A stretch of 64,000 nt of DNA from Sphagnum compactum. Lineage: Eukaryota; Bryophyta; Sphagnopsida; Sphagnales. The notes beneath the pieces are model-generated. The model was not told where the DNA came from. It saw nothing but the letters and a program-made list of their open reading frames with translations, and did no database searches. The first letter of the stretch is position 1. Every line of letters begins with the position of its first letter. Of the stretch, positions 1-10,985 are shown piece after piece. Both the position numbers and the translations under genes were made by a program. The stretch is taken from the NCBI GenBank assembly GCA_965153455.1, contig OZ234496.1, positions 2,666,001 through 2,730,000 on the forward strand, written 5' to 3'.

Positions 1-602
1 GGCAGCCCGCAAAGTAATGTAAACTTGTCAAGTTTGCAATGGAAAAGTGGAGATGTGAAAATGGTGATTTGACAATGTGAAGCTGTAAATTTGGCAAGGT
101 GCAATTGAGAATTTGACAATTTGTCAAATTGGCCACCTAGCCAAGTGCAGTAAGCATTGAAGCACTTTAGCAGTGTGCACCTAGCAAACTTACCATTATG
201 AGTGGGTATGTTCTTTTCAGCTTCATGGGTGGGGGACATACTAGTAAACATTGCAGAAAGAACAAGTTTGTCTTTCAAACATGTCCATGTGGATGATGAA
301 TTAAACTTTCTCTGTATTCTTTACTAGCAGAAAAATTAAGAAATGTTCCTGAAAGGAAAGGTGTTACATTTATAGGTTGTCTATGTAACCCTTGAAATCT
401 AGACCTTGTTTGAAGGCACAAATTCCAATAGGGTTTTGAAGCACATAGTGTAGGATCAACGTGTAACCCTTTTATTGATTCATGGTGTTGTGCAGGTAAA
501 TTTGTTTACTATCCTAATCAATTACATATGCCAAATATAATGTTAAGTAAATAGAGCCTGGACCCATACCCAGCATTAAGGGCTCGCCTAAAATCTATTA
601 TA
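1..602. other. Intergenic, no gene seen
   Basis: No credible reading frame. The first 180 bases contain recurring short phrases around TTTGACAAT and TTTGGCAA, suggesting an old, decayed simple or tandem structure. Nothing else is recognised. Confidence 0.5.
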
Positions 603-850
603 TTAAGGAAGGTAGTTTGTTTGTTTTGTTTGTTTCTCAGAGTGAGATCTCCCAAACCAAACTATTCAATTAAGGAAGGTTGTTTGTTTGTTTTGTTTGT
701 CACGTTGAGATCCCCCAAACCAACCTTTCAATTACGGAAGGTTGTTGGTTTGTTTTGCTTGTCATGTTAAGATCTCCCATACCAATCTATTTTATTAAAG
801 AAGGAAGTTTGTTTGTTTTGTTTGTCACACTGAGATTTCCCAAACCACAA
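603..850. repeat. Tandem repeat, about 63-bp unit, four copies
   Basis: Four head-to-tail copies start at 603, 670, 732 and 795, giving spacings of 67, 62 and 63 bp. Each begins TTAAGGAAGG (with small changes), continues through a TTTG-rich run, and ends with a GAGATCTCCCAAACCAA-like phrase. The spacing is not kept at a multiple of three, so the small reading frames across it are by-products of the repeat rather than genes. Confidence 0.85.
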
Positions 851-3796
851 CACCTTTGGCCATGCTCTCGATACTATTTGGAAACCCTTTACAAGTACAA
901 GTGAGGTCATTTTGTCATGTTTTGACCTATGGTGGAGAAGGTTATTGAATATTGAATAATTTTGACATTGAAAATTCAATGAAATAAAAAAAGAATATTT
1001 TTATGGAAATTGGGCACAGTCTTGATATTATTCAGAAGTTGAACAACGAACATAATTTAATGTCTAGGTGATTAAACAACATATTATCTCATGTTATAAG
1101 TTGTCAACCATTTCATTTTGAATTAAAAACAAACAAAGGAAGAAGACAAATCATGAATGTATGATTTATTTTTTAGAAAGTAAGTAATGCTTATAGTTCT
1201 TGGAGTCAAAATTTTCACATAAATGGTGTGTAAATGAAACTAGTTCATTTATTAATTTATTAGTTGAATTGAACTTATTAATATTAATGAGCTTACTAGC
1301 AATTAATATTTAAAAATTTGTCTAATTAATTATGAACTAAATAATTAATTTTGAATTCTTTTAACATAATGATTAGGGGGTTCAAAAATTTTATTGAATT
1401 TGATGCAAAACATTGTTAACATTCATTGTTAATATTTATTTGATGGATAATTTAGTGAAGAAAAAAATTATTGTTGCATGATTTGGTTACCTCCAAACTT
1501 GGAAGAAAAGTTCTTCTCCAATTTTCCAACTTTCACACTTTCAATTGTTACATGATAAATACATAATAGTTTTTTAATACATGTGTTATATATTTTTTAC
1601 TATTTCTTTTTAAATAAGAAATTAATGTATATATATCCTATATTGATTATAATCTTCTCAAAATAAATATGTAATCATATTATAAAAATAGTGAATTTGT
1701 AATGTTTACCCAACAACCAATATATGAGATGCTATATTTTTACTCATGTATTGTACAAATTCAAAGAAGAATGTCTGTTTTGGGGAGCTATTGAATTTTG
1801 AACAATTTGTGTAGAAATTCAATTAAATTATAAAAATTGGTTTTGGAAGGAAAAATTGGTTGGGTGTTGAGGTCACACTTGGGCCAATGACACATGCTAC
1901 ATTAAGATTAAATCAATCACTTGCAAATAACAATATGGTGTCAGAAAATAACAAAGAAAAACCTTAAATTGTGAGCTTCCATCTTTCATGCTCATTCAGT
2001 TTGTACATTAAAAATTTGTGTTTAAGTGCTTAATATGATTTGAAAAGGTGATAGTTAAAAACAATTCAAGCATTATTATTAACAATCTCATTGAAAATAG
2101 GTGCACAAGTTATTATTATTATATACAGCCACTTTTCCTTTCCTCTTTTAAAAAATAAAAACACAAATCCATCACACAAAATAGACATTATTTCTAGAAC
2201 CCCCAGCTCCCCCAGTCCCGTGTCACTCAAGATATGTGGAACACATGCAGTAGCAGCTATGGCGTGAGTCTTGAGGTCTGAGAAATACTCTCTCTGTGGA
2301 GATTGGAGAGAAAAACTTGACAAGCTGCATTAACATCTATCTGTGGACATAACCACATTAATGAAAGATCAATTGACAAAAAATTAGCAACACATTGAAG
2401 GACTCCCCAAAATTATGGCTACAAATGAACCAATAAGCTGCTGCTACTGAACAAAAACAACCCCCTTGAAAAACAAAAATAGAAACAGCAACAACAATTT
2501 GTGCTTTCAATAAGCAACTAGCACAGCAAATGCAAACGGGCAAATAAGTGAACAATAATATTAGAATAATATGCCGGCATAACATACTAGACCTGTACTA
2601 TATAATAAGTCCCCTCATGTGTGCATTCATCATCATGCACTATCCTAACTTCACACTAGAACTGCAACTTCAAAAAAACTAGCTGTGCAATACTCTGCAA
2701 ACATGCAAGCTGCACAATCTAATCTTTAGTTGCTTAAAACAGATAGAATTCCAGCCAGTTCAAGAACTGGGTTTGCAGAATAGCCAAGAACTATCTATAT
2801 AAGGTTTCTAGCTAGCACACTAGATTCAAAAGTATTATAGTAGTGATTAATCTAGTACTGATCAGCTGTATTAAACAAGACTAACGAATCTCACCAAAAA
2901 GCCTCCAGCGTCGTATCAATAATTAGTACTAGATAATTAGCGCCTCAACTGGATTACTGATTATCAGCTTTGAATTCATATAACTCGCAGTACATTCTCT
3001 AAAGGAATATATGTGATCATGCATGAATTCAAGGAACTAAGTACGAGCGCACTATATAATCTTGCGCACGGATTCGTACTACTAGTCGCACTAGGGATAT
3101 TAACCATACATGAATTCGTACTAGAGTCGTCGTCGTCGTCGTACTGGCGGAATCATGCAATGAATTGGTACTACTGGCGTGCTATACGAATTCATAGTAC
3201 TTGCGGGAAACGTTTTGTCGTCGTCGAAGAATCCATGTAGCTCCAGCAGAAGCACATGATGAGTGCTAGAGTTATACTAGCTACCATGCAAAGGAGAAAC
3301 TGCGACATTTTGTATGATGATCAGCACAGCTTATTGAAACTCATTACACTAGCAGCTAGTAGTACTAGCCTGATGATGATCAGCTGCTTAAGGCTCATAA
3401 GACGACATCAAAATTAGCAGCTTGCTCTGGCATCCGGCTAAAGATCTCATGTCTAGTAGCTGCTATTATATGTATATATATATAAATATAATAGTTATAA
3501 TATTAATATGTTAAGAGGTGATCTTGGAGAATCGCACTGCAAGATTGCAGTGATGATAAGTAAGTCTCAACAACTGGTTTTGATCCTACTACTGCAGTCG
3601 ATTTTAAGAAGATTTAGAATCCAGGGGCAATCCAAGTTTCAAGCTTGGATCGATGTCCCCTCCTGCTGCAAATCGATCCAAGTCTAAAGCTTTCATCTTC
3701 TGTTAGATTTACATACTACCCAATTGCAACTAATTCGACGATAATCATGATCATGCAGCAGTTGGGTAGTTTGTAAAACTGGATTCAAGCGTCGTA
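851..3796. other. Gene-free; 3' flank of the bHLH gene on the right
   Basis: About 850-2060 is AT-rich and featureless. From about 2870 the sequence becomes richer in CTAG, GTAC and CpG. It contains an imperfect repetition of a GAATTCGTACTA-like phrase near 3070, 3113, 3163 and 3188, with a short GTC run at 3128-3141. A 7-bp stem (ATCCAAG/CTTGGAT) lies at 3630-3650. The part nearest 3796 is probably the 3' untranslated region of the minus-strand bHLH gene. Confidence 0.5.
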
Positions 3797-6289
3797 TCAA
3801 AAAGCAATGGTAGACTGAGAGTTTGAGTGACGGTCCCTGACGATTCCCTTCCATTTCTCTGCTGCAGCTGGTTGTATCGACGTTACGCTTATGTCGCCGG
3901 TGGTGGTGGTGCCATTGTAGAACTCCCATACTTGGCGCTGTAGGAATCGGACGTACTCTAGTGTCTGGCTCAGTGTGGAGACCGTGTCCAGACGCTCACC
4001 GTTCGGGACTAGAGTCTGAAGAATCCGGATACGGTCGCTGAATTTCTCGCGACGAGTTCGTGCGGCAATGCTTTGAGGATCGGTCGCTGTACCGTGACGA
4101 CGGCGTTGTATCTTTGGCGGAATGCTGCTGCCGATCAGACTAGATGGGGAGTAATCAGCTAAAGCATATAAAGATGGATTGCTGTTTGTCTGCGAGCTTT
4201 GCTTCTCTTTGCTCCCTTGTTGTATCCCGTACAACAAAGCGCTCAACGCCGCCGGATCAAATTTGGCACTGTTTTCACGTGGCCGGGATGTAGCCGGGAT
4301 CTCCTGCAGCATGTGCAGCCCATTCTGCACCGCTGGGCTGTTTGATCCGAATCTGGGCGATGGCTGTGGAAGTGGTCGACGGAATCCGGCAAGCCTACCA
4401 ACTCCTCCTGCACTACCGGAATTTGCAGCGGAAGATTGCTGCATCACTTCAAATGAGCGTTTGTTGCGGGTAGAAGAATTCGCTTCCACAGCAATCATGA
4501 GCTCTTTCAGGAAGGTGCAGTCTGCATCGGCTCCGCCGGTCAGAGACCCGCGTGCATTGACCTCGCGCAGATGCGGCATGGAAGGCGCAAGATGCTGCAA
4601 CTGTGGAGACACCTTATGAAAGTCCAATGGACTCGTTGGAGATCCCTCTGGAGAGAACGTCTGAGGTGTACTAGCCGTGTGCGGTGAAACTCGAGGGATC
4701 AACTGTTTTATCCCTCCTTCGCACCTCGTCAGAGGCACCTGCATAGTCTCGTCCGTCCACGGCCTATCACACCACCGCATGCGACACGGCTGAGAATCCG
4801 GAGCACTCATGACGACGACAGTACCAGCTCCGTCTGCTTTCGCGCCTGATCGACCAAGATGCTGCTCAGATGATTCGCCAAGTTTGGAATTCTCGTTCAT
4901 GCATGTCGTGGAATTTGCCATCTCATCCCCACCGAGGAGAAGAGAGTGAATATAATCCGATGTCAGATTGGCCTCATTAGCAACTGTCGGCGCTCGAGCG
5001 TTTCTTACAATGCCAGGGAGTTTCCATTGCACAATGCCGTGTTCGAGACTCTCGTAAATACCGGCAGAATAAGCCGGCCCGGAGGTGTTCGCGGTGTCGT
5101 CTAGACTTGCATCCTTCGGAACTAGAGACGCGGGCTCGACTGAGAACTGCGAGAGAAACCCCGCACTAGGAGGAGGAAGCCTGAGTCCCACAGACTCCGT
5201 ACAATCCTGCATCACCGTCTCTTCGTTGTGCAACCAGAAATTCGGGTCCACGAAGTTGACGATGGAATCCCGGTCAGACTCTAAGCATTCGCCAAAGCTC
5301 ATCAGGCTTTCAATGCTGGTAGAGTGATCGGATTCCACATTGCCCGAAGCTGAAGCTTCGACGTTGACCGGCACTGATCCCGCGTGGTGTCCTCGGCCGC
5401 TGATGTCGAATACCACATTCCCAGTAGGTAAGCTGGACTCCAATGTCCCAGCTGGGGGCGCTGAGGAGGAGGAGGGTGGCGCTGGTGTGACCGTTGCCGG
5501 TGATCCAACGCATAAACTTGGAGTACTGCATGAGCCGGTGCTGCCGGACTCAAACGACGACTTGCAGGTAGCTGCAGCTGCTGTGATCACATTGATCACA
5601 GCCCCTGGGGCCGAGGCGTTAGCCTCGGCGCACCCAGAGACGAAGCTCCCGGCTTGCAGGCAGCTGCTGCTTTTTGTTCCTGCTGTAGATTGCACCTTGC
5701 AGCTGTTTACCAACGACGACAAATTCCAGCCATCGTCGTCTCGGAACTCGAGGTGTGCTGCTGCTACTGCTGCTTCCACAGCTTCCGAGTACATGCTGCG
5801 GGGTTCGCAATTGACGGGTCCACCTTTGCAGCTCGCGCTACCGTTCTGGGCCCCGCTCTGAATATTATCCGACTCCGTCCCGCCCAGTTTCTCGAAGGGT
5901 GATCCCTGGGCTGCTGCTGCAGGAGGAGAATTGGGTGTGAGCGTCGTCGTCTTCGTGGACCCATTTCCACCGCCATTGCTCAGTGGGAAATAGCTGCTGT
6001 AGTGAGCCCCAAGGATCCTGTTGCTGCTCTGGTCCGTGATGTGGCCAGCTAAATTCTCGATTTCGTTAGAGCTGTACCCCGGCCTGCCGCCGGTCGTGTA
6101 ACCGCCAGCTATATGAGGCCACAACTCCACGCCTCTCGAGTTGCTGTAGCTGCCATGATCAGATCGTGCGGTTTCGATACTCGTTGCTGCTGCCTGAGGA
6201 GATTCATGCTTTTCGGTACTGTGGAAGTGAGCCACTGTACTGAAGGAGGCGGGAGCAGAGCTAGGCATTCTACTCAAAGCTTCAACCAT
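3797..6289 (-). CDS. bHLH transcription factor, subfamily VIII (RSL/HEC/IND-like)
   Basis: One uninterrupted frame of 830 codons from the first in-frame ATG at 6289; the frame stays open to 6361 but only from a GTG. The product is a nuclear DNA-binding regulator. The bHLH domain is close to the C-terminus, about residues 733-790. It opens with ATDPQSIAARTRRE and has a first helix RIRILQTLVPNG. The basic region carries Q-x3-A-x2-R instead of the canonical H-x3-E-x2-R, which is typical of the RSL, HEC and IND groups of subfamily VIII. Helix 2 (LDTVSTLSQTLEYVRFLQRQV) lacks the usual MLEEA/MLDEA core, so I do not assign it to RSL or HEC/IND. The first 700 residues are low-complexity (Ser, Ala, Gly, Pro) with no recognised domain, unusually long for the family. 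A 12-codon upstream frame (6327-6365, out of phase) precedes the start. The gene is far richer in G+C than its flanks. Confidence 0.88.
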   Translation of the reverse strand: MVEALSRMPSSAPASFSTVAHFHSTEKHESPQAAATSIETARSDHGSYSNSRGVELWPHIAGGYTTGGRPGYSSNEIENLAGHITDQSSNRILGAHYSSYFPLSNGGGNGSTKTTTLTPNSPPAAAAQGSPFEKLGGTESDNIQSGAQNGSASCKGGPVNCEPRSMYSEAVEAAVAAAHLEFRDDDGWNLSSLVNSCKVQSTAGTKSSSCLQAGSFVSGCAEANASAPGAVINVITAAAATCKSSFESGSTGSCSTPSLCVGSPATVTPAPPSSSSAPPAGTLESSLPTGNVVFDISGRGHHAGSVPVNVEASASGNVESDHSTSIESLMSFGECLESDRDSIVNFVDPNFWLHNEETVMQDCTESVGLRLPPPSAGFLSQFSVEPASLVPKDASLDDTANTSGPAYSAGIYESLEHGIVQWKLPGIVRNARAPTVANEANLTSDYIHSLLLGGDEMANSTTCMNENSKLGESSEQHLGRSGAKADGAGTVVVMSAPDSQPCRMRWCDRPWTDETMQVPLTRCEGGIKQLIPRVSPHTASTPQTFSPEGSPTSPLDFHKVSPQLQHLAPSMPHLREVNARGSLTGGADADCTFLKELMIAVEANSSTRNKRSFEVMQQSSAANSGSAGGVGRLAGFRRPLPQPSPRFGSNSPAVQNGLHMLQEIPATSRPRENSAKFDPAALSALLYGIQQGSKEKQSSQTNSNPSLYALADYSPSSLIGSSIPPKIQRRRHGTATDPQSIAARTRREKFSDRIRILQTLVPNGERLDTVSTLSQTLEYVRFLQRQVWEFYNGTTTTGDISVTSIQPAAAEKWKGIVRDRHSNSQSTIAF

Positions 6290-6326
6290 AATATGTGCAC
6301 GCGTCCTTCCTTTTTCTTTGTCTCTA

Positions 6327-6365
6327 TCACCAGTTGCTCCCTCGGCTTCTAGTCCTTGCACTCAT
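6327..6365 (-). promoter_or_regulatory. Upstream ORF in the leader of the bHLH gene
   Basis: ATG at 6365 opens a 12-codon frame that ends in TGA 37 bases before the bHLH ATG, in a different phase. It could dampen translation of the main frame if the transcript starts upstream of 6365. That last point is an inference. Confidence 0.4.
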
Positions 6366-6735
6366 AAGAAGTAGCACTCGAGTTGAGAACACTCAAAGAC
6401 TCCAATTAAGCCATCGTCCTCAAGCTATACTACTGACACCATCTTTTGTAAGGAGCTTCCTCTTCACTCTTCTGTCGTCAGCTGCAGTAGCGTCTACACA
6501 GAAGAAGGAAAAAAATGTGCTGGAATATTTAGCTCGCAGACATGATCAAGACCATAGGCAATCCACTTCTACAACGGAATCCATGGCACTTGCATGTTTA
6601 TTATTTGCGAAATGCTAGTGACTCGTGACCACAACAGCGCCGGCCAGCCTTTACGTAAAACTAGTGGTTGAAAACTCTTGCAAAACTCTTGGGTTAAACA
6701 CTCTTGATGTAATAAGAATATTAGAATCCGTGAAG
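6366..6735. promoter_or_regulatory. Proximal 5' flank of the bHLH gene
   Basis: No gene. This is the likely leader and proximal promoter of the minus-strand bHLH gene. It lies between the start codon and the minisatellite that begins at about 6736. Confidence 0.4.
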
Positions 6736-6922
6736 CTGCTGATGCACTAGGGAAGATCTAGTGTCCAAGTAGCTGATCCTAAGCTGGTGCAGGGAAGATA
6801 TAGTGTGCAACTAGCTGATCTTATTAAAGCTTGTGCCAGTGAAGATCTAGTGTGCAAGTAGCTGATCTTAAGCTGGTGCCGGGAAGATCTAGTGTGCAAC
6901 TAGCTGATCCTAAGCTGAATAT
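6736..6922. repeat. Minisatellite, 42-46 bp unit, in the bHLH 5' flank
   Basis: Four and a bit copies start near 6736, 6782, 6828, 6871 and 6913. The core of each is GGGAAGATCTAGTGTGCAA followed by a TAGCTGATC phrase and then AAGCTGGTGC. Copies differ by a few substitutions and one 3-base change. The array sits about 450 bp upstream of the bHLH start codon. Confidence 0.85.
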
Positions 6923-7902
6923 CTAGACCCCCATGAATGCAACAAACAGTTGCCGAAAGAAGAAGCTAAAAGAATCTACTAGTAGTCCTACTATGAACCG
7001 ATATGAACTAGTTCTCCTGGGTGATAGAAGTGTGCTCAGGAGGACTAGGGAAACTGATGAAGTAATCTCATGTTGGCGACAGAAAGAAGGGATTAAAAGG
7101 AGAGAAGAGAAGATCATGTGTGGTATAAAGTGAAATTCTGAGCGAGGGAAGAAACAGAGAGAAGCTGATCAAATTATATGTAAGGAGTGCACTCTACTAT
7201 TATTAGAGCATCTCCACCCATGCTTAATATGTGGGCCTGCAACAATATTTGTGACATCCAATACAGTTCGCTGCTGTATCGCTGATGATGGACACAGTCG
7301 AGACTCGATCTAGACCCAAACCCAAAAATTTATAATACGAAAAAAAAACCTCAACTCCAACTCAACTCAACCCAACAAATAATTAGGTCATCAATACCAG
7401 ATCTTAAGGTACCGTGTGAAATCAAAGTCCAGATCTAGCCTCCATACCGTGTCTACACGCGTGAAGCTTTTGGGCTGCCAAGGTCATTTATTGTCCAGGG
7501 TCCTTACTTCCTTCCTCTCCCACACACACACACACACACACTTGGTGTCGGATCTGATCGGTCGGTCGATCCATCCATCCAGAGCTAGCTAGCTAGGGTT
7601 CCTACTGCCTCGGGCAGTCCGCCATCCAGGCGTCGCTGTTGCAGCAGATAAGTTTCAAATTGGCCTTTCTTTTTTAAGCGGCCCCAAAAAATCTTCTTCG
7701 AATATTCAGGTCAACGACCGACGCGGAATATATTTTTCGAATATGGTAAGTAGTTCCAACTTCCCTCGCACAGAGTGGGGTTTTTTTTTTTTTTTTTTTC
7801 CAATTTTGTCAGGTAGGTGGACTGGCGACCATCAACAAGAGGATTGAGCTGAATTTGGCTACAGGTCAAGAGAGAGGAATGTAGAATTCTCTTAGAATCC
7901 TT
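6923..7902. other. Gene-free, locally CpG-rich; distal bHLH flank
   Basis: No supported coding region. About 7250-7750 is richer in CpG than the surroundings and has an (AC)n run at 7522-7541, a GATCGGTCGGTCGATCC-type phrase and a GCTAGCTAGCTAG phrase. It could be a distal leader exon or promoter of the bHLH gene. A solitary TTA+GAGCATCTCCACC terminal-repeat-like motif lies at 7203-7218. A 21-22 bp T-run is at about 7779-7800. Confidence 0.4.
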
Positions 7903-8187
7903 ACTTTGTTGGCCTTGCCTTGGTAGGCAAGGATATTGTGTTTACATCATTATAGAGTATAATAGCTTAAGGGATTTTTTGGCCCCTCAATAGTAGGTCT
8001 ATTTTTATATGATAGTTTGGCTAGTGTTGAAACTTGAGATTAGTTATAGAATTATAATATCTTGAAGGATTTTGGTTTCTTTTAGAGGATTTTTTGAAGA
8101 TTATATTTGAGTTTCCATAATTCTTCTTTTGCCTTAAAATACTTTTTTATGTACGTGGCAAGGCCTCAGTGTGACACACCCCTTGTT
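7903..8187 (+). repeat. Dispersed repeat family C, copy 1
   Basis: This stretch matches the reverse complement of 22211-22553. Shared phrases in the same order include AGGCAAGGATATTGTGTTTA, CATTATAGAGTATA, GGTCTATTTTT, GTTGAAACTTGAGATTAGTT, ATCTTGAAGGATTTTGGTTT, CTTTTAGAGGATTTTTTGAA and TTGCCTTAAAATACTTTTT. Copies differ by several short insertions, so the duplication is old. No coding capacity is seen. It is probably a non-autonomous transposon, class not determined. Confidence 0.75.
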
Positions 8188-9955
8188 TTGGTGACCTCGG
8201 GGAGCCTATTGTCTAAATATGGCATATTCAAACTTCGTTTCCTCATAATATGGCAACTTTGGATGATTTTTAGAAAAAAGATCTATTTTACCCTTCCCAC
8301 TGGAGGTTTTTTTTGTCGTCACCTTGTTAAATTTGGCCAAAGAAAAACCCTGGTTCCATGTCAAGTTCAACATTTCACTCTTTGAATTTGTTTATATTCT
8401 ATTGTGAAGATTGCATGCCAAAAAATGGAATATTCTGGAAGATTCTCTATTTTGCTTCGCAGCATTTCGTTCTTTGAAAGAAATAATATTTTGAAAATTT
8501 CAACATTTCTAAAAATCATATTAATTGGGGGTGGAAGCTCCATCCATGCCAAGGTAGTATGAAATTTGAACAGGTCTTACTCCAACTTCTCACATCACCT
8601 TGGGCAAAAGGGTACAAAAATTAGAATCATTTGAATAAAAAATCTGGCAGCTGGTAGAATTGTTTTTCAGGATTTTTTTTCCTCTTTATTGGACCAAAAA
8701 TTGCAGAATTTTTTTCACCGTTCTTTTTATGTCACAAAATTTTAAAAATTAATAATAATTAATTTTTAAACCAGCCTGGAACAGGGATTCTTTTACTGGC
8801 GAGTTTTCGCCAAATCCCTACCTGAAAAATATGATTTCGACCTATAGGAAGGATTTTCCATGAAAAAAATGGCCAAAATTCACCAGACTTCAGAAAAAAA
8901 AAATCTACCAACCAACCGCCAGACTTTTATTACTAGTTCCAGTAGGTAGCCAAAAATACAGAAAGATTTTTATTTTTTCCTACTTCCATATTAGTACATG
9001 TGGCTATATTTGGCTAAATCACTTTCCAGATGGTGGCCACCTCGGCTACATCACAAAACTGGAAAAAGAAACCCTGCGGGGCCTGGAACTTACAACATCA
9101 TGAAGGAAAGATGATTCGGTCCATCATCGAGCAGAGAGAGTTTCTTCTGCACTATAATAATTGATTTTAACTTGATCCGGATCATCATCAGCCGGAGCCT
9201 GGAGGCAGCAACTGATGATTGCGCTTCTTTTGTATCAATAAATGCAAGTTTTCCTTCAATCTACATTTATCACAACCATGAATAACTCCAGTGCGAATTT
9301 AGGCAGCTGCCTGTTCATTGATCATCGATTCATCCACGCTCGCAGTCGAGGAGCTTTGATTGAAGCACACAGCTAGCTAGCTACACTTGATGATGATGCT
9401 CTCGCGGCAACTCCTTCCCCGACTTCCTTACTCCTCTCTTATGATTGATTACTGGTTCTGTGTGTGTGTATATATTCTCTAGTTCCAGTGTGTTTTTTGT
9501 TTGTATCCAAAGAGGCGATCATCTCTGAAAAGATTTAGCCAAATCTGGTTATAAACCAAATATGAAGCACAAATCTTTAATCATCCTTCTATATTTTTGC
9601 TACACTACAAAATCAAGTATAAATCTGAATAATTTTATCAGTTTTTTCTTCTCAATTGTGGCAATTGAAAAACTCCAAAATCACTTGATTTTTCTAAAAT
9701 TTGACTGGGACCATCCAGACCTTCTGGCACTTTTTGGCAAAATTTTGAAATTAAAATAAAAAATAAAAATGGAATACACTGTTACAAGTTCCATTGTTTT
9801 TTGGGGACTAAACTCGACCAATTTTTGAGAAAAACGATTGTTTGGGGGAGAGTTTGGCCATCTTTTGCTACAACTTATAGTTTTGGGACTGTTCTTTGTT
9901 GGCCAGTTTTTCTACAGTTCCCATGGATTTTTTACAAGCTTTTCACTCTGGGTTC
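8188..9955. other. Gene-free repeat-rich interval
   Basis: No gene recognised. It contains a copy of the short GTAGCC family at 8942-9049 (listed separately). A CpG-richer patch at about 9110-9460 has GATGATGATG and GCTAGCTAGCTA phrases and a (TG)n run near 9461, but no usable reading frame. Confidence 0.45.
8942..9049 (+). repeat. Short dispersed repeat family D (GTAGCC ends), copy 1
   Basis: About 108 bp, starting GTAGGTAGCCAAAAATACAG and ending CTCGGCTAC. It has a TTTGGCTAAATCA phrase in the middle. Related copies lie at 11202-11311, 43847-43953 (inverted) and 59534-59640. The ends GTAGCC..GGCTAC are complementary, as in a very small inverted-repeat element. Confidence 0.65.
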
Positions 9956-10281
9956 CTTTAGATGAGGGTCCAAGGTGCAGGGTCCAATGAAATAGAGGGC
10001 AATCCTATTGGATGAGAGCCATAAATTCGACCCACGACCTTTCTATGAAGGTCGAAGATCGAAAAGTGACAAATCATGGCTAAATCCACATGACATCATT
10101 TTGGAGGGAAAGTCAATTGACTTGAACCCCAAAACCAAAAGAGCTAAAAAGGGCAGCTCATGATTTGAAGAACCAAGATGCAAGCTAGGGCCCACGGCAG
10201 GGTTCAACTCAAGGGTTCAATTTGCTTCAAATGAGTCCAAATTGATTCCTAGGAATTTGGACCCTGGACCCTTATCTAAAG
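9956..10281 (-). mobile_element. MITE family A, copy 1 (about 326 bp)
   Basis: Terminal inverted repeats of about 12-14 bp: CTTTAGATGAGGG at the left and CCCTTATCTAAAG at the right. The right half, read on the minus strand, matches the left half of the copy at 59741-60086. Shared phrases are GGGTCCAGGGTCCAA, CCTAGGAA, CAATTTGGA and TTTGAAGCAAATTGAA. No coding capacity. This is a non-autonomous inverted-repeat element; the superfamily is undetermined because I see no clear target-site duplication. Confidence 0.75.
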
Positions 10282-10985
10282 TGTAGGGTAAAACCGTGGG
10301 GTGGGGGCATTCTCAAAATAAGGGGTCGAGGATAATGTGATAGTAGAGTCCAGCCTCGCATTTTGAGAATGTGCCCCACCCATGGGATTTAACTATTATA
10401 GAGCATGAAGCAAAATTTATCATGAACCAAACCTATGTATATCACCAGGCATATGAATGGGAGGGTTCTTATGCCTACTCCTCAATAAGGGGACGTTTCT
10501 TATGCCTACAAGTAGGCATTATTTCCCTCCCATACTATGCAATGATGTAGGTCTCATATGGTCCAACATTTTGATGAGCGTTTTACCAAGTGTAACGTTC
10601 ATGTTTTGGGAATTGCATGGATTTGCTTTCTATTTTAACAAATGTTGCTTATTTGAAGTTTGAACCAATGTTGGAAGGTGTTCAATTTTCAGTCAAGTCC
10701 AAATTCAAGTTCGGGTTTGGTTTTAAGAACCAAGCCTAAAGGGTCTACAGGGAATAATGCCCATCTCAAGACTCACCTCGAGTCAAGTAGGTGTCCCAAG
10801 ATTTGAACTCAATGATAAAGGCATGGTCAACGAGTTGTCCCAGTGGGTCAAGTAAGGGCTTTCTACAAGGTATGAGTCTTAAGGCCTTGTAGAAGAGTCT
10901 CTTAAGGCAAAATCCTTTTTCTTGAGACAAAGTTGAATATCTTTCGAAAAATTCATTGTACAAGGAGACTGCTGATATGCTTTGA

